Below are positions 23,401 to 33,890 of a stretch of 64,000 bases of DNA, one piece after another. How positions within the stretch are numbered: position 1 is the first letter of the stretch; every line of letters starts with the position of its first letter. The stretch spans positions 1,488,001 to 1,552,000 of the forward strand of contig RCTD01000003.1 of assembly GCA_014898415.1 (NCBI GenBank), in the 5' to 3' direction. This DNA comes from Stromatinia cepivora (taxonomy: Eukaryota; Ascomycota; Leotiomycetes; Helotiales; Sclerotiniaceae). A program made the position numbers and the translations under genes. The notes below the pieces were generated by a model. It was not told the origin of the DNA, did no database searches, and worked only from the letters and a program-made list of their open reading frames with translations.

Positions 23401-25391
23401 CAATGGAAGAACCTTTCATTTACATCAACAGGTGTTAGCAATCATGGATGCTACTTAGAGGAGTGCAAGCTTGACTTCATCCTTCAATTTCTAGCATATC
23501 ACTCCAACGTGTTTCCAACTCCTCGAATGATTTGTTTTCCATATCATTCCGTACTCAATGCTAAGTAGTATCACGAATAAGTTCGACTTGACTGAGAACG
23601 TTTCACGGTATTTGAGTTTTTTACACAAGCATAGAAGTTCAAAGCATTGTAATATAACGTCTATTAACAACAAAGCGGATCAGGGGCATTGGACAAAAGC
23701 GCTAGTGTGGCTCAATTCATCAGCGCATCAAGGATTTCTAGTCATCACATCAATAAAAGCATCAACCAATACGATACAAACCATCCATGAATAATCTAAG
23801 TCAATAATTCAACCGATATACCCGAGAAACAATCGGGTGCTTGAATGCAGGGGGCACACAGAAGTACGAGTAAGTGTGAGTGCCATCGTCCTTTTCAGAC
23901 TAAATGTAGTAGCACCTCCGTTGATCATCGATGTTAATCGATGTTAACCCCGAGATTGTGAACCGCGGGAGGTCTCCCCTGGCCAATAACCCATCAACTC
24001 AACTTTACTTTTGTCTCCACGACATCTTACTCGTTAAGTTCACTCGCTGATCAGGCTTCGATTGCGCTTTAATGCGTTCTCCCATGCTCGCATCAGTTCG
24101 AGGTGCCGGAAGAATTCATCAGCGATAGCTAAACAGGTCCGCTTGAGGTACAGCAAGGCTCCAGAACCCCAACGCAACAGAGCCCCAAGGTACATCCGCA
24201 AGACCCGCATGCAGTATTTCGGGCAACTTCAATAGCTTCCCAATATGTCCACAAGAGGAATGAATTATTTTGACCTTGTACAGCAGGTTTGTCACTCACA
24301 CATAAGCTCAATGCCGGTTCGATGGTAGAAAATAATAAAAAGTAACACCAAGTAATAGAGTATGGGCGCTTCGGGTTATTTAGTCGTTGTCAAAGTTCTC
24401 TCACAAATGATACCAAGCATCGAGGCTTACATAGATCGCTACGATGGCTTATACTGATAGATTATCAAAGTATATCAACTTGGTACGTTTGACAAGTCTA
24501 GACGTCATCGATTAGTCTAGCTTCTCAATGTATTTATCCTTTCAACGAACATCAAGTGCCTGAATAAATCCTCGTTCTTAAACGAAAAATAACAGGGGGC
24601 TATGCTCTAATATTAACATTATATACCAACCATTTCAAGATTGCTAAATCATTTAGAACTATCCATAATAATCTCCAATACTTCAGATGATAACCTTACA
24701 ACATCCCAATTTTGAACGAATATTATATCTAATGAACCCAAAAACCATAGATGAAAACCTCAATGTACAAAATCACATCAAGTACTTAATCTATATATCA
24801 CCTGAAGCAAATCATTTATTTTCTACCAGCTTTCCGAGTATCTATTGTACCTACAATACTCTACCTACCTACAGTTCACTCCCTCGCTAGATAATCAACA
24901 TTCCATATATCAAATAGATAACTCCTCATACACTCAACACAAATATCACATCACATCATCTCACCTTCCACCTTCCACCATCCGAACTTCACAAAACTTA
25001 ATATCAAAATATCAAAATATCAAAACATCACAATATATTTAGTTAGATAGGTATTAAATAGAAACCATAATTACAGGAGAATATCAAACAACAAACACAA
25101 CACAACACAATACCTCATTCTAAATCTGAAACTGATACATAAATTAAAATCTCTCTTTTGAAAGTGAACGGGATCGAAAATCGTCCCAGATCTAGTGCAA
25201 TATCATTCACTCAATTAGATACATCAAATCCATAATATATACATATATCTGAATTTCTTCAATTGAAAGAAAATATCGATAATTGCCCGCGGGGGAGGGG
25301 GGGAGAGGAGATGAATATTCAGCAATAGATAGACGCTAAAACAATAGCTACAAAGGGATATGATATGAAATATGAAATGAAGTAGTCAATA

Positions 25392-25415
25392 AATCAATCA
25401 ATCAATCAATCAATC
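25392..25415. repeat. Tetranucleotide array, AATC x6
   Basis: Six perfect 4-nt units in AT-rich non-coding DNA. Confidence 0.9.
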
Positions 25416-25781
25416 GAATCAAATCAACGCACCTAGAAGTACGAACCAAGAACAATCGAAATCGAAAATCGAAATCGAAACTCGTCTCAGACCTAGAGTG
25501 ATATCAATGAGTTACCCAAGTCTAGATAGATATATAAGTCTACAGCATCGGTCTGGGAATTCTTACTTTAACGATATGATTCAGGGGATATATCAGCTGT
25601 CAGCTGTTAGGTCGTGATCGTTATTGAGAATATGCTGTGCTGTGCTGTATTGGAGAAGGAAGAAAGTGTAGTTAGTGATAGATATATGGTAACCTATATA
25701 TATACTCCGTATATTCGATATCGATGGTTGCTGGAAAGAAGTCTATCTAGTAAGTGATCTAGATCCAATTTATCCGATAAT

Positions 25782-25805
25782 GAGAGAATGAGAGAATGAG
25801 AGAAT
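25782..25805. repeat. Octanucleotide array, GAGAGAAT x3
   Basis: Three perfect 8-nt units close to the 3' side of the gene at 26007-27713. Confidence 0.85.
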
Positions 25806-26006
25806 GAGTTCATCTGTATACTCTGTTTTGATTTAATTTTCATGTTCATCTGTTTATTTATTTATTTATTGTATGTGTATATGTCATTTATAGGCATTAT
25901 CCACATTCCAGACAGAGTATGCAGAAACGATCCCAATCCCAATCCCAATCTAATTCTATCCACTAGAGGATTCCACAGCCACAGTTTCCAAGCTTTCCCC
26001 ATCAAT

Positions 26007-27713
26007 CTATTTATCCACATCCATTTTCCCCTGTCCTCCATCCACCTTTCCATTTAACCCCTCCTCCTCCCTCATAATCCAAGCCATCATCCCCCAAACA
26101 ACTCCCATCGCCTCCACCCTATCCTCCGCCAGAAACAAATCATACCACTTAGTTCTCCAAACCGTCGTTCTCTCAAATCCGTCCCTCCCATCCTTTTCTC
26201 CGTCTAGCACCTCCAAAACCCCTCTCCCTACTCTTCCCCGCAAAAAACTAACATGATGATTCAAACAGCTAACCAAGAAAATCTCATCCCAACCCCCCTG
26301 TACACCCCCTAGTTTTCCAATCGCCATGTATCTTACCTTCTTATCCCAAGTACTAGCCGGTGGCATCATCTTGCGGTAGTTTTCATATAACTGGGATGGA
26401 CCCCCTAGACGTGTCGTGCGGGGCTTCTTTTGTGGAGGACGTCTTTCTGAGGTGATGGATTGTGGAAATGGCGCAGATGGAAGAGATGGAAGAGAAGGGA
26501 GGGAATTTATACCACCAATTTTAGATTTGATTTCAGACATAAAGGATTTGTCTTGTGATAATGTAGGAACAGGCGAAGAATTAGATTGAGTGGTTTCGAT
26601 TTCTTTACCAATAGGACCGCCTTTCCCACCACCCCAGCGGGGAACAGTAGTCCACCATTTGTCCGCACCAAACAATTTTTCGGTTTTACCTTCACGATTG
26701 CGTTGTTGAGCCATGAGCAAAATTGTAATGATCTCACGAGCGAGATCTAGATCAGAATCGAGTGGTGTGGTGAAGGATGTGGTGGAGCGGCATGAGATAG
26801 CTGCAAGCGGACCTTCGAGGAAGCCTGCTCGGGCAGAGTTACGGTCTGTTGGGGTACGGTAGAGCATCGTGAGACCCATGGCGGAGAATTGTGATGGAGG
26901 AGATGAGGATTGTGATTGAGGTGAATGAATATGGAGACGGGGCTCGACGCGTGGAAAGGAAACGTTACAGCCGAAGTCATAGGCGATGAGTTTTATAAAA
27001 GCAGTGATGATGCCTTGACGGAATTCATGCGGGAGCTGCGAACCGGTGCCAGTACGAATATGAGTTTGTTGGTGAAGTGGAACTTTGTCTTCGGGTTCTT
27101 CTTTAGTTTGCTTTTCGGCTTCATTTTCGGTGGCGGTAGGAGGAAGGGTAGTATCTTTTGGAAGAGAGGTATCTACCCAGTAACTTGAGAACACTTCCAG
27201 GTTCTTGTAGAATTCATACGCATTGCCTAAACGAGCTGCAGATGTGCCTTTTGGTTGAGGAAGCCTACGGACAGTGCGAAAAGCAGCCGTGTTATCAATC
27301 GAAAGTTCTCTTCGGCGGTCCAGATAATTCTTTACTCCAGGACCTTCGTTGCCATTACTTAACAGTTTCTTACTTGCTGTAGTTGCATCTTCTAGATCCT
27401 CCTCGGAGATATTCGTCCATTCTTCAACAGGGGGAAGGAACGAAGGATCAGGCAAGAAATCTTGAGGAGATGCATTTGGAATGATGTGAATACCCAACTT
27501 TTCGAAATGGGATAGTTTTATATCCGCTGGTCGATGAACAGTCTGAAGAAACGTGACTAGAGGTATATCTCCCGAAGGAATATACTCTGGCGACTGGGGT
27601 GTACTTGAAGGAAACGTGAGAGGTGTTGGTGGCGGGATGGTTCGAGGCTTACCATCTGGTGTGGTAGGTAGCGGTGCTGTAAAATAGTAAGGATTTTGAG
27701 CTTTCTTGGACAT
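26007..27713 (-). CDS. Conserved-looking fungal protein of unknown function (568 aa)
   Basis: A single uninterrupted frame of 568 codons, with the start ATG at 27713 followed by MSKKAQNPYYFTAPLP. The N-terminal ~60 residues are Pro/Thr/Ser-rich. A more ordered part follows (HRPADIKLSHFEKLGIHII, VKNYLDRRRELSI, AAFRTVRRLPQPKGTSAARL, AYEFYKNLEVFSSYWVD). Later stretches include IITAFIKLIAYDFGCNVSFPRVEPRL, split by low-complexity linkers, and a C-terminal block with VRYMAIGKLGG, EIFLVSCLNHHVSFLRGRVG and TVWRTKWYDLFLAEDRVEAM. There is no signal peptide and no transmembrane segment. The length, the clean frame and ordered islands support a real gene. I do not recognise the family. Confidence 0.82.
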   Translation of the reverse strand: MSKKAQNPYYFTAPLPTTPDGKPRTIPPPTPLTFPSSTPQSPEYIPSGDIPLVTFLQTVHRPADIKLSHFEKLGIHIIPNASPQDFLPDPSFLPPVEEWTNISEEDLEDATTASKKLLSNGNEGPGVKNYLDRRRELSIDNTAAFRTVRRLPQPKGTSAARLGNAYEFYKNLEVFSSYWVDTSLPKDTTLPPTATENEAEKQTKEEPEDKVPLHQQTHIRTGTGSQLPHEFRQGIITAFIKLIAYDFGCNVSFPRVEPRLHIHSPQSQSSSPPSQFSAMGLTMLYRTPTDRNSARAGFLEGPLAAISCRSTTSFTTPLDSDLDLAREIITILLMAQQRNREGKTEKLFGADKWWTTVPRWGGGKGGPIGKEIETTQSNSSPVPTLSQDKSFMSEIKSKIGGINSLPSLPSLPSAPFPQSITSERRPPQKKPRTTRLGGPSQLYENYRKMMPPASTWDKKVRYMAIGKLGGVQGGWDEIFLVSCLNHHVSFLRGRVGRGVLEVLDGEKDGRDGFERTTVWRTKWYDLFLAEDRVEAMGVVWGMMAWIMREEEGLNGKVDGGQGKMDVDK

Positions 27714-28028
27714 GGATTGATCTCTATCCTATGTCGTGGATAACGGAACGGACTTTGTAAAATGCCTAGACGGCTAAACGGGATGGGAGTAAGATAAAAC
27801 AGAAAGACGAAGACGGATGCAATTGAGAGGAAAAGAGCTTGAAGGGATTTGCAATACTTTCATCGGATAATCAAAAAAGTGAATAGTTATTGATCCAAGT
27901 TAATGTAGTTAGCATGAAAGTCCAAGGACTTCAAATATGCAGTAATCACCATAACCCCGCAGATGAAATATCTGGCGACGTGACCGTAACTTCTTCCTCT
28001 GAGGGTATATATAAATCGTTAAGATTGA

Positions 28029-28264
28029 TCATTTTGAAAAATTGTTCTTCTCATCACGAACGGGAGAACCGCATGATTGAGGTCGCAGATTGATAGATGA
28101 TTCTTTTGGGAAAGGACTGCTATCCAGAATTTCATGGAGATTTTGGTGCCTTGAACCCGATATGGAAAGCTTAAAGTATGAGGAAGGACCCATTCCTGAA
28201 AATATAAAAAAGAGTAGCAGGAGATTTTTTAATGCTTACCAAAACTTGCGAAATTTCCAAACAT
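28029..28264 (-). CDS. Candidate small spliced gene (63 aa)
   Basis: The minus-strand ATG at 28264 opens MFGNFASF. A GTAAGC donor at 28239, a 44-nt intron with a T-rich end and TTTTCAG, and exon 2 (28195-28029) keep the frame open to a TGA, giving 63 aa. The junction makes a clean Gly codon (ASF-G-MGPSS). The product is hydrophilic and Ser-rich (KLSISGSRHQ, EILDSSPFPKESS) and ends DEKNNFSK. There is no signal peptide and no known domain. The good splice signals and unbroken frame support it, but short length makes chance possible. A separate upstream frame (28617-28402, 71 codons) could be a leader or upstream ORF. Confidence 0.3.
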
Positions 28265-28915
28265 GATGATGGTCTTCTATGTCCTCGATTTATATGAATT
28301 TCTTGGGGTTGTCTGAGTGTTATCTGGAGCTCTAGTTTCCGTCCGCCCTTCAACAATTTAATGCAGAACCAAAGCCTCCTCGTGAGATTAGATTATGAAA
28401 ATTATGGTTTATCCAGAATAGATCTCATTGATATATCCAAGGCCGAATTATTGAATTGATACGTTGAGCTGAAGCTTGCGAATTGAGGTACTTTTGATGT
28501 GAAGACTCTTTGCCGTGACTGTTGCTCGTTGATTGTTATGGAGAATGTACTCGTACCATCAGCGACTGGAACTTGGGGCAAAGACAAAATAGATGGGGTT
28601 GTCGCGTGAATAATCAATCTCCCTGATTAAAGTGGGCGGTTGTTGATAATCATAAACCAATGACATTGATATATCAGTTCGGATAAAGTGAAGAACTTGT
28701 TTGGGCTTTTATATGTAGAGCGACGAATCCGGAAGAGGAATAAAAGTGAATTATTACTCGTATATGATGAGTCCCTACCTTGTATATCAATTGTACATTT
28801 CTTGGGGTAGATACATTTTGTTTAAGATGGCGCTATTGCGGATGGACTGCGAAGAACTCAACCCTTACTTAGGTAGGGAGGGGACTTTTACTGAATTTTA
28901 TATTGTACCTTTATG

Positions 28916-29097
28916 ACCTATAACCTATAACCTATAACCTATAACCTATAACCTATAACCTATAACCTATAACCTATAACCTATAACCTATAACCTATAA
29001 CCTATAACCTATAACCTATAACCTATAACCTATAACCTATAACCTATAACCTATAACCTATAACCTATAACCTATAACCTATAACCTATAACCTATA
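28916..29097. repeat. Heptanucleotide array, ACCTATA x26 (reverse TATAGGT)
   Basis: A 182-bp run made of 26 apparently perfect copies of a 7-nt unit; the phase is unbroken from 28916 to 29097. The G-strand unit reads TTATAGG in another phase, one base longer than the canonical fungal telomere unit TTAGGG with an extra A/T. It is interstitial and non-coding. The perfect copies suggest recent expansion. Confidence 0.95.
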
Positions 29098-30873
29098 TAC
29101 AATATAGAAATGATACCACCGGTGATAATAGAGAAAACCCCTTTCTACGGTTGTCCATGCCGCCGCAAATTGAAGCTCTTCCAAGGTTTCCTTACAGAAT
29201 GATTCACGCATTAAAGGATAGTAGACTTCGGTACCAAAGCCGTGACAAGATACTTGCAATTCCCCATACTTGCCGATCTTATGTAGGTATTTGATAGCTG
29301 TCCGGATAAGTCTACAATTCAACTCCGATCAATCATAATTTCATATGCTATCCGATTATTTCTCGAAATACATACATAGGACAATGCGTTCAGTAGCTGC
29401 AAGAGTTGGCTTCATAACTCGGACCAGAATAGACGTTGCACCATATATGGCACAAAATGAGTATGACCAGGATAAAGTAAGTATGACAGAAACAAGTTGG
29501 AGAAATTTAGCTTCACGGATGACGGATGAGGAAAGAGTAGCGTATACATGCATGTGGAATAGATCGGTAAACTGGTAAGGTTAACATCCTCGAAGAAACA
29601 TCTTGCTGAGGCTCAAACAAGAAAAACGTGGTAGCCAAACGAACTTCCGTATCACTTCTGTCAGTTTAACCTGTTCCAGCCCTTGGGATGAAGTGAAGCG
29701 AAAGGACTCCATGTTTCTGGCTTGGAAATCCCTTGTTGTATCCTTCATAATAGTGAAGTTTGTGGGAATGAATATATGCAGGTACGGTAAAAGAACGAAC
29801 TCTTTGGACTTGGCATAGTCATATAGGGGTGATAGATTTATATAGCATATGCAAGCATTTTGTACACATCATCATTCTGGCTGACCCGAAAAGAACTCGG
29901 AAAGATATCTATCTGGAACCAATCTCCCAGCCCCAACTCCCATCAAGTTTCAACTCCCTCAACTGTCCAACATCGGGAAACGGAATACTTGATGATTCGT
30001 TTCTAGCCTCTTATCAGAAGAAAACAAATAAGATTAAATAAAAGTATTAAACGCAGCAGCACTGTACTGTACCAGTTCTGGCATAAAAACCCTTCCATCA
30101 TGCCCCCTTCACTATGACAATGACACCACCACAAAAGATGTTAATTTCGCTGGTGGTTAATCTCATTTGTCCAAAAAAGCAAGACTAACTCTGGCGGTCG
30201 GACTATTTGACTGCTGAAGGCTTGAGTCCTACACATGGCAGATAACTTCTAACCTATTAGACAACCTTACTTCTAGCCCTTGAAGAACATCCTATACCCT
30301 ATTGTCACCATAGACGGGGACAATGAATATCAATAGTATCAATCAATTAAAGATTTCCTTTAATAACCAATAAAACCCAATGAATTAGATTGAATCGAAG
30401 CCTTTTCCCTTCACCTACATCATTAATTCGTCTTCTTGTCCTGACCTATTATGCTTACGGAGTATTCTTACCGCTTTGAGTGTGAAAATGTTCGATCGAT
30501 TGGGAAGCGAGTACTCCAAGAAGGGAAGGCCAGAGCGTAAAACAGATCGTGTATCAGATTTGCAACATCATGCCCCCTCCCCAGGGTAATAAATAAAGAT
30601 CATTAATTAGCCTTTACCTTCTTCCTTGTGAACAAGGAATCGATACTCATTATCCTATTGTGCCCGAAATTTTCGTGATTCTTTCAATTTGTTCTCATTT
30701 TTTGGCTTTGCATTTCCATTGTTGATACCCGTCGTTAGTTGTCGACAATACACAGAGTACCATTATGACAATAACTTGAAGGGCCGAGGAGCCAATGTTT
30801 AGAAAATCTCCTTGAAGGTTGATTCATTACATTCATCTGTAGCGACCGGTGTCGCTTTTTATTATTTTACAAT

Positions 30874-33099
30874 ATGTCGACAAGTGCGAACCTGCCGGCA
30901 GGATTTTCAATCACTTCAATCAATGGAGTAAGATGTACTGCTGTCCCAAGGTCGGCCACTACAGTATCATCAGAAGTTACCACTGCAATTCCAGTTTCTT
31001 CCATTTCTACATCCACATCTACCTCTTCTTCATCCACTTCAACATCTATATTAACATCTATCTCCTCAACTTCAACTTCAACATCGACTTCAACAACATC
31101 GACATCGACATCGACTTTAAAAAGTGCCATCCCATCTCCGGAGCCCGTCTCAACATCGGTTATTATAGCCCCAGCAGCGCTGAGTGCACCAGCTAGTGCA
31201 CCGGCGAGTACATCGGCGGTTGTTGTGGGAGGACCACTGATACAATCGTCGAGTGCGGCTACGAGTGCAGTTGAATCGACAACAAGCCAACTAACTGAAC
31301 TACCTCCAGCACCGCCCCCACCTCCTCCACCGCCCCCAATAGCTACCACTCCAACTTCAAGTGTATCCCAAACTCAGACAACTTTGACAGATATCAGCAC
31401 AACAACTTCTGCTATTCCGGCATCCAAAGGCACGACCCCAACTGAGTCATCAAGTACCTCGTTAGCGATTGCTCAGAGTGAACCCAGCACTACAGCTTCG
31501 TCTACTCATGATCCCGCAACCCACGATCCTAATGTCGGTCATGCAACTTCAGCAGCGAGTGTCATAGCATCGTCGACACGATCAGGACAATCAGCGGAAT
31601 CATCAGCCAGCGGGATTTCTTCATTTGGCCGCCGAATGACTGCACCTGTGATTGGAGGAATTCTGGGCGGGATCGGATTTCTTGCATTGATAGGATTGAT
31701 CATATTTTTCTGTAGGAGAAGACGAAAGTCAAAGAAAAAATCACTGCTTACACCTCTGACCACTGGAACTCGGGATCAATTTTATGATATCGATAAGAAA
31801 GCGCAGGGCCAATACTACGATATCTACGATGACTCCGTAGGATCAGCGGGTCGGGGTACCAATTTTAAGGCACAAATAGGTGGTGCCGCGACAACTTTTG
31901 GTGCAGGTTTAGCTGGCATAGGTTCAACTCTCAGGTCTCATGTCCAACCAGGAAATAAACCAACTGTTAATCTCGATAGAGGCAACTCACAATTCTTCGA
32001 GGCGCCAATTCCTTACCATAGCAGAAACAATTCCTCGGCATCTGCGCATTCATTGCACTACGCTGTAAAAGATCGGGCGGATGATTTTACGAACAAGATT
32101 AAAGGTGTATTTCGAACAACACAGAGAGAAGAAAATGATCCTTTTGCAATGGCACGTGGAATGTCCGAAAAGCAAACAAATTTCAGCCGGCCCCAGGACT
32201 TCGGGAATCTGATGGACATGGATGATCGCAATCTGTTGATGAAAGCTGAGCGTCGCCGTCTCTCCCTTTCTACCAACTCGGGTTCCGGGCAGATGCTCGG
32301 TAGCCTAGGATTAGATTTTGGTATTCCACAAGATCCATTTGCGGACCCTGTTCCAAGGACGGCAATCTCGAATTCGAATGTTAATCCCTTTGCGGACCCG
32401 AATACATGGGATTCTATTTCTCGGCCCGATCCTGCTATCCCGAGAACCAATACATATATCAGTGACGTCCGTCGTTCTCGCGGTGAGTCATTGGACAGTA
32501 CCACCCGAGGTCATAAGAATGCGCCAAGTAGTGTGTATGGACCGGCAGCATATAGAACTCCAAGCATCAGTAACGTATCACGATATCCATCAAGTATGGC
32601 ACCCAGCACGGAGAGCTTTCGCGATACGCTATACTCTACAGCCTCTAACATAAATAATACACGGAGAGTGGCTCGCCGATCTGACCCTTTTGACCTTGAG
32701 CGTCCAGAGCTATGGTTACCGGTATTGGCAAACAGCGTTCCCAAATCAAATAGCCCTGCGTTACTTGAACGTGGTCTCGATCTGTATCCTGATCCATTAT
32801 TGATGCCCAATTCTAAACCAGGCCAGGCACCAATAATGCCAATCCAAAAAGTCGTGGCTAATAGCACGAGAGTGCCTAGTCAAGGTACCTACGAGAGCAG
32901 ATACAGCAGTAGAACGTCAATGGGTGATTGGGGAGATCCAGGGCCAGATGTAGGGAGTGGACCGAGCAGTTTTGCTGACCAAGGGTTTTATAACATGAGT
33001 GGAAACATGAATCAACAATGGGATACGAGGAGAAACGTAGATAATGTTAGTCCGGTGAGTGCTACCAGTAGTAAGGGAGGGGTTGGGAAAGCTAGATGA
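30874..33099 (+). CDS. Ser/Thr-rich single-pass membrane protein with long cytoplasmic tail
   Basis: Intronless 741-aa frame. Residues 1 to about 250 are extremely Ser/Thr-rich (runs such as STSTSTSSSSTSTS), ideal for O-mannosylation, with a run of ten prolines near 148-157. One hydrophobic segment lies at about 258-282 (GGILGGIGFLALIGLIIFF), followed at once by CRRRRKSKKK, so the Ser/Thr part should face outside. The ~450-residue tail is polar, rich in Ser/Arg/Asp/Pro, with DPFADP repeats. This layout matches fungal Mid2/Wsc-like surface sensors in outline, but no WSC cysteine domain is present. The predicted start has no signal peptide. Either the lone segment acts as a signal anchor, or a 5' exon is missing: a possible acceptor (CTGTAG) 29 nt upstream leads in frame into the ATG. 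Confidence 0.8.
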   Translation: MSTSANLPAGFSITSINGVRCTAVPRSATTVSSEVTTAIPVSSISTSTSTSSSSTSTSILTSISSTSTSTSTSTTSTSTSTLKSAIPSPEPVSTSVIIAPAALSAPASAPASTSAVVVGGPLIQSSSAATSAVESTTSQLTELPPAPPPPPPPPPIATTPTSSVSQTQTTLTDISTTTSAIPASKGTTPTESSSTSLAIAQSEPSTTASSTHDPATHDPNVGHATSAASVIASSTRSGQSAESSASGISSFGRRMTAPVIGGILGGIGFLALIGLIIFFCRRRRKSKKKSLLTPLTTGTRDQFYDIDKKAQGQYYDIYDDSVGSAGRGTNFKAQIGGAATTFGAGLAGIGSTLRSHVQPGNKPTVNLDRGNSQFFEAPIPYHSRNNSSASAHSLHYAVKDRADDFTNKIKGVFRTTQREENDPFAMARGMSEKQTNFSRPQDFGNLMDMDDRNLLMKAERRRLSLSTNSGSGQMLGSLGLDFGIPQDPFADPVPRTAISNSNVNPFADPNTWDSISRPDPAIPRTNTYISDVRRSRGESLDSTTRGHKNAPSSVYGPAAYRTPSISNVSRYPSSMAPSTESFRDTLYSTASNINNTRRVARRSDPFDLERPELWLPVLANSVPKSNSPALLERGLDLYPDPLLMPNSKPGQAPIMPIQKVVANSTRVPSQGTYESRYSSRTSMGDWGDPGPDVGSGPSSFADQGFYNMSGNMNQQWDTRRNVDNVSPVSATSSKGGVGKAR

Positions 33100-33890
33100 T
33101 GATAGGGATGAGGATGAATATGACTTTCTTTAATTGGATGGACCTTGGGAGTGTAAGCAAAATATACCATTGGGGGTCCGCGTACCATTCGTTTAGTATG
33201 GACTGGAACTGGCGTTAATTTGCATCTGAAATTGTGAGCGATATAGCGGACATAGGATATGTCAATTATGTTTTATGTTCGGAGAATGTAGGATAGAAAG
33301 ATGGGAAAAGAGCTTGAGCGTTTGTACAAGAGCAGAAATGTATCTCAATATAGGTCCTTTCTCGGTCCCGGGAGGGGAAGGGAAGGGAAAGGCAATCGCC
33401 ACCACCTACTTATGGGTCATGGAGAAAACATTACCATATACGATATTATTTATTTGTAGTTGCATATATAGTTTCGTGGAGATTTTATGCATATTCTGGA
33501 AATCTTGTTTTATGTAGATAGATCTGGTTCAGTAGTTCTAGCTGAAGGAAGTAGTGTATGAACAAATTTCGATATTTCTTATAAGAAATTGATCCTTCCA
33601 TTATCTACTTGCTTTTAAAAATATATAACAGATGATTGAAGACTGACCAGGAGAGAACGAGAGGAGAATCCGAGAGTTCTCAATCATTCAGCCTGAGGCA
33701 ACAGCACCCCAACTAGCGTCGCCAAAAAATTCACACAGCAGCCCTAACAAGCAACAGCAATCTCAAACCCTCAAATTTCTTTCAACTTTCCTCTTCTCTC
33801 TTTGGACGACCAGCCAATTTTCTCCCACCTCATCGTCTCTCCACCAACATCTCGCCTCTCTTTTTTTCCTCCGCACACAATACAATAAAT
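33100..33890. other. Intergenic: 3' flank of membrane-protein gene and eIF3k promoter
   Basis: 791 bp. The right third is rich in pyrimidines (CTTTCCTCTTCTCTC and similar) just upstream of the eIF3k ATG, as is common for strongly expressed fungal translation genes. No gene is supported. Confidence 0.6.

Larger units (their letters stand above)
19971..26006. other. Six-kilobase gene desert
   Basis: No open frame here exceeds about 142 codons (21439-21867), and none shows a domain, a credible start context or splice partners. The left end (19971 to about 20300) is presumably the metacaspase promoter and 5' leader. The right end (about 24600-26006) is strongly AT-rich with many short repeats and would include the 3' flank of the gene at 26007. 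The middle (about 21400-24300) has balanced composition but no recognisable transposase, reverse transcriptase, terminal repeat or tRNA. It could hold non-coding RNA, regulatory DNA or fully decayed mobile DNA. Confidence 0.6.
27714..30873. other. Intergenic region with heptamer array
   Basis: About 3.2 kb. It contains a candidate small spliced gene (28029-28264) and the 26-copy ACCTATA array (28916-29097). The rest has only short frames, such as a 71-codon minus-strand frame at 28402-28617 just upstream of the candidate small gene and a 77-codon frame at 29345-29578; none is convincing. The right end is the promoter of the membrane-protein gene. Confidence 0.55.

Noticed and set aside
30867..31349. 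160-codon minus-strand frame with Val/Glu/Asp repeats and a poly-Gly start
   Set aside because: It is the antisense of the Ser/Thr- and Pro-rich region of the membrane-protein gene.
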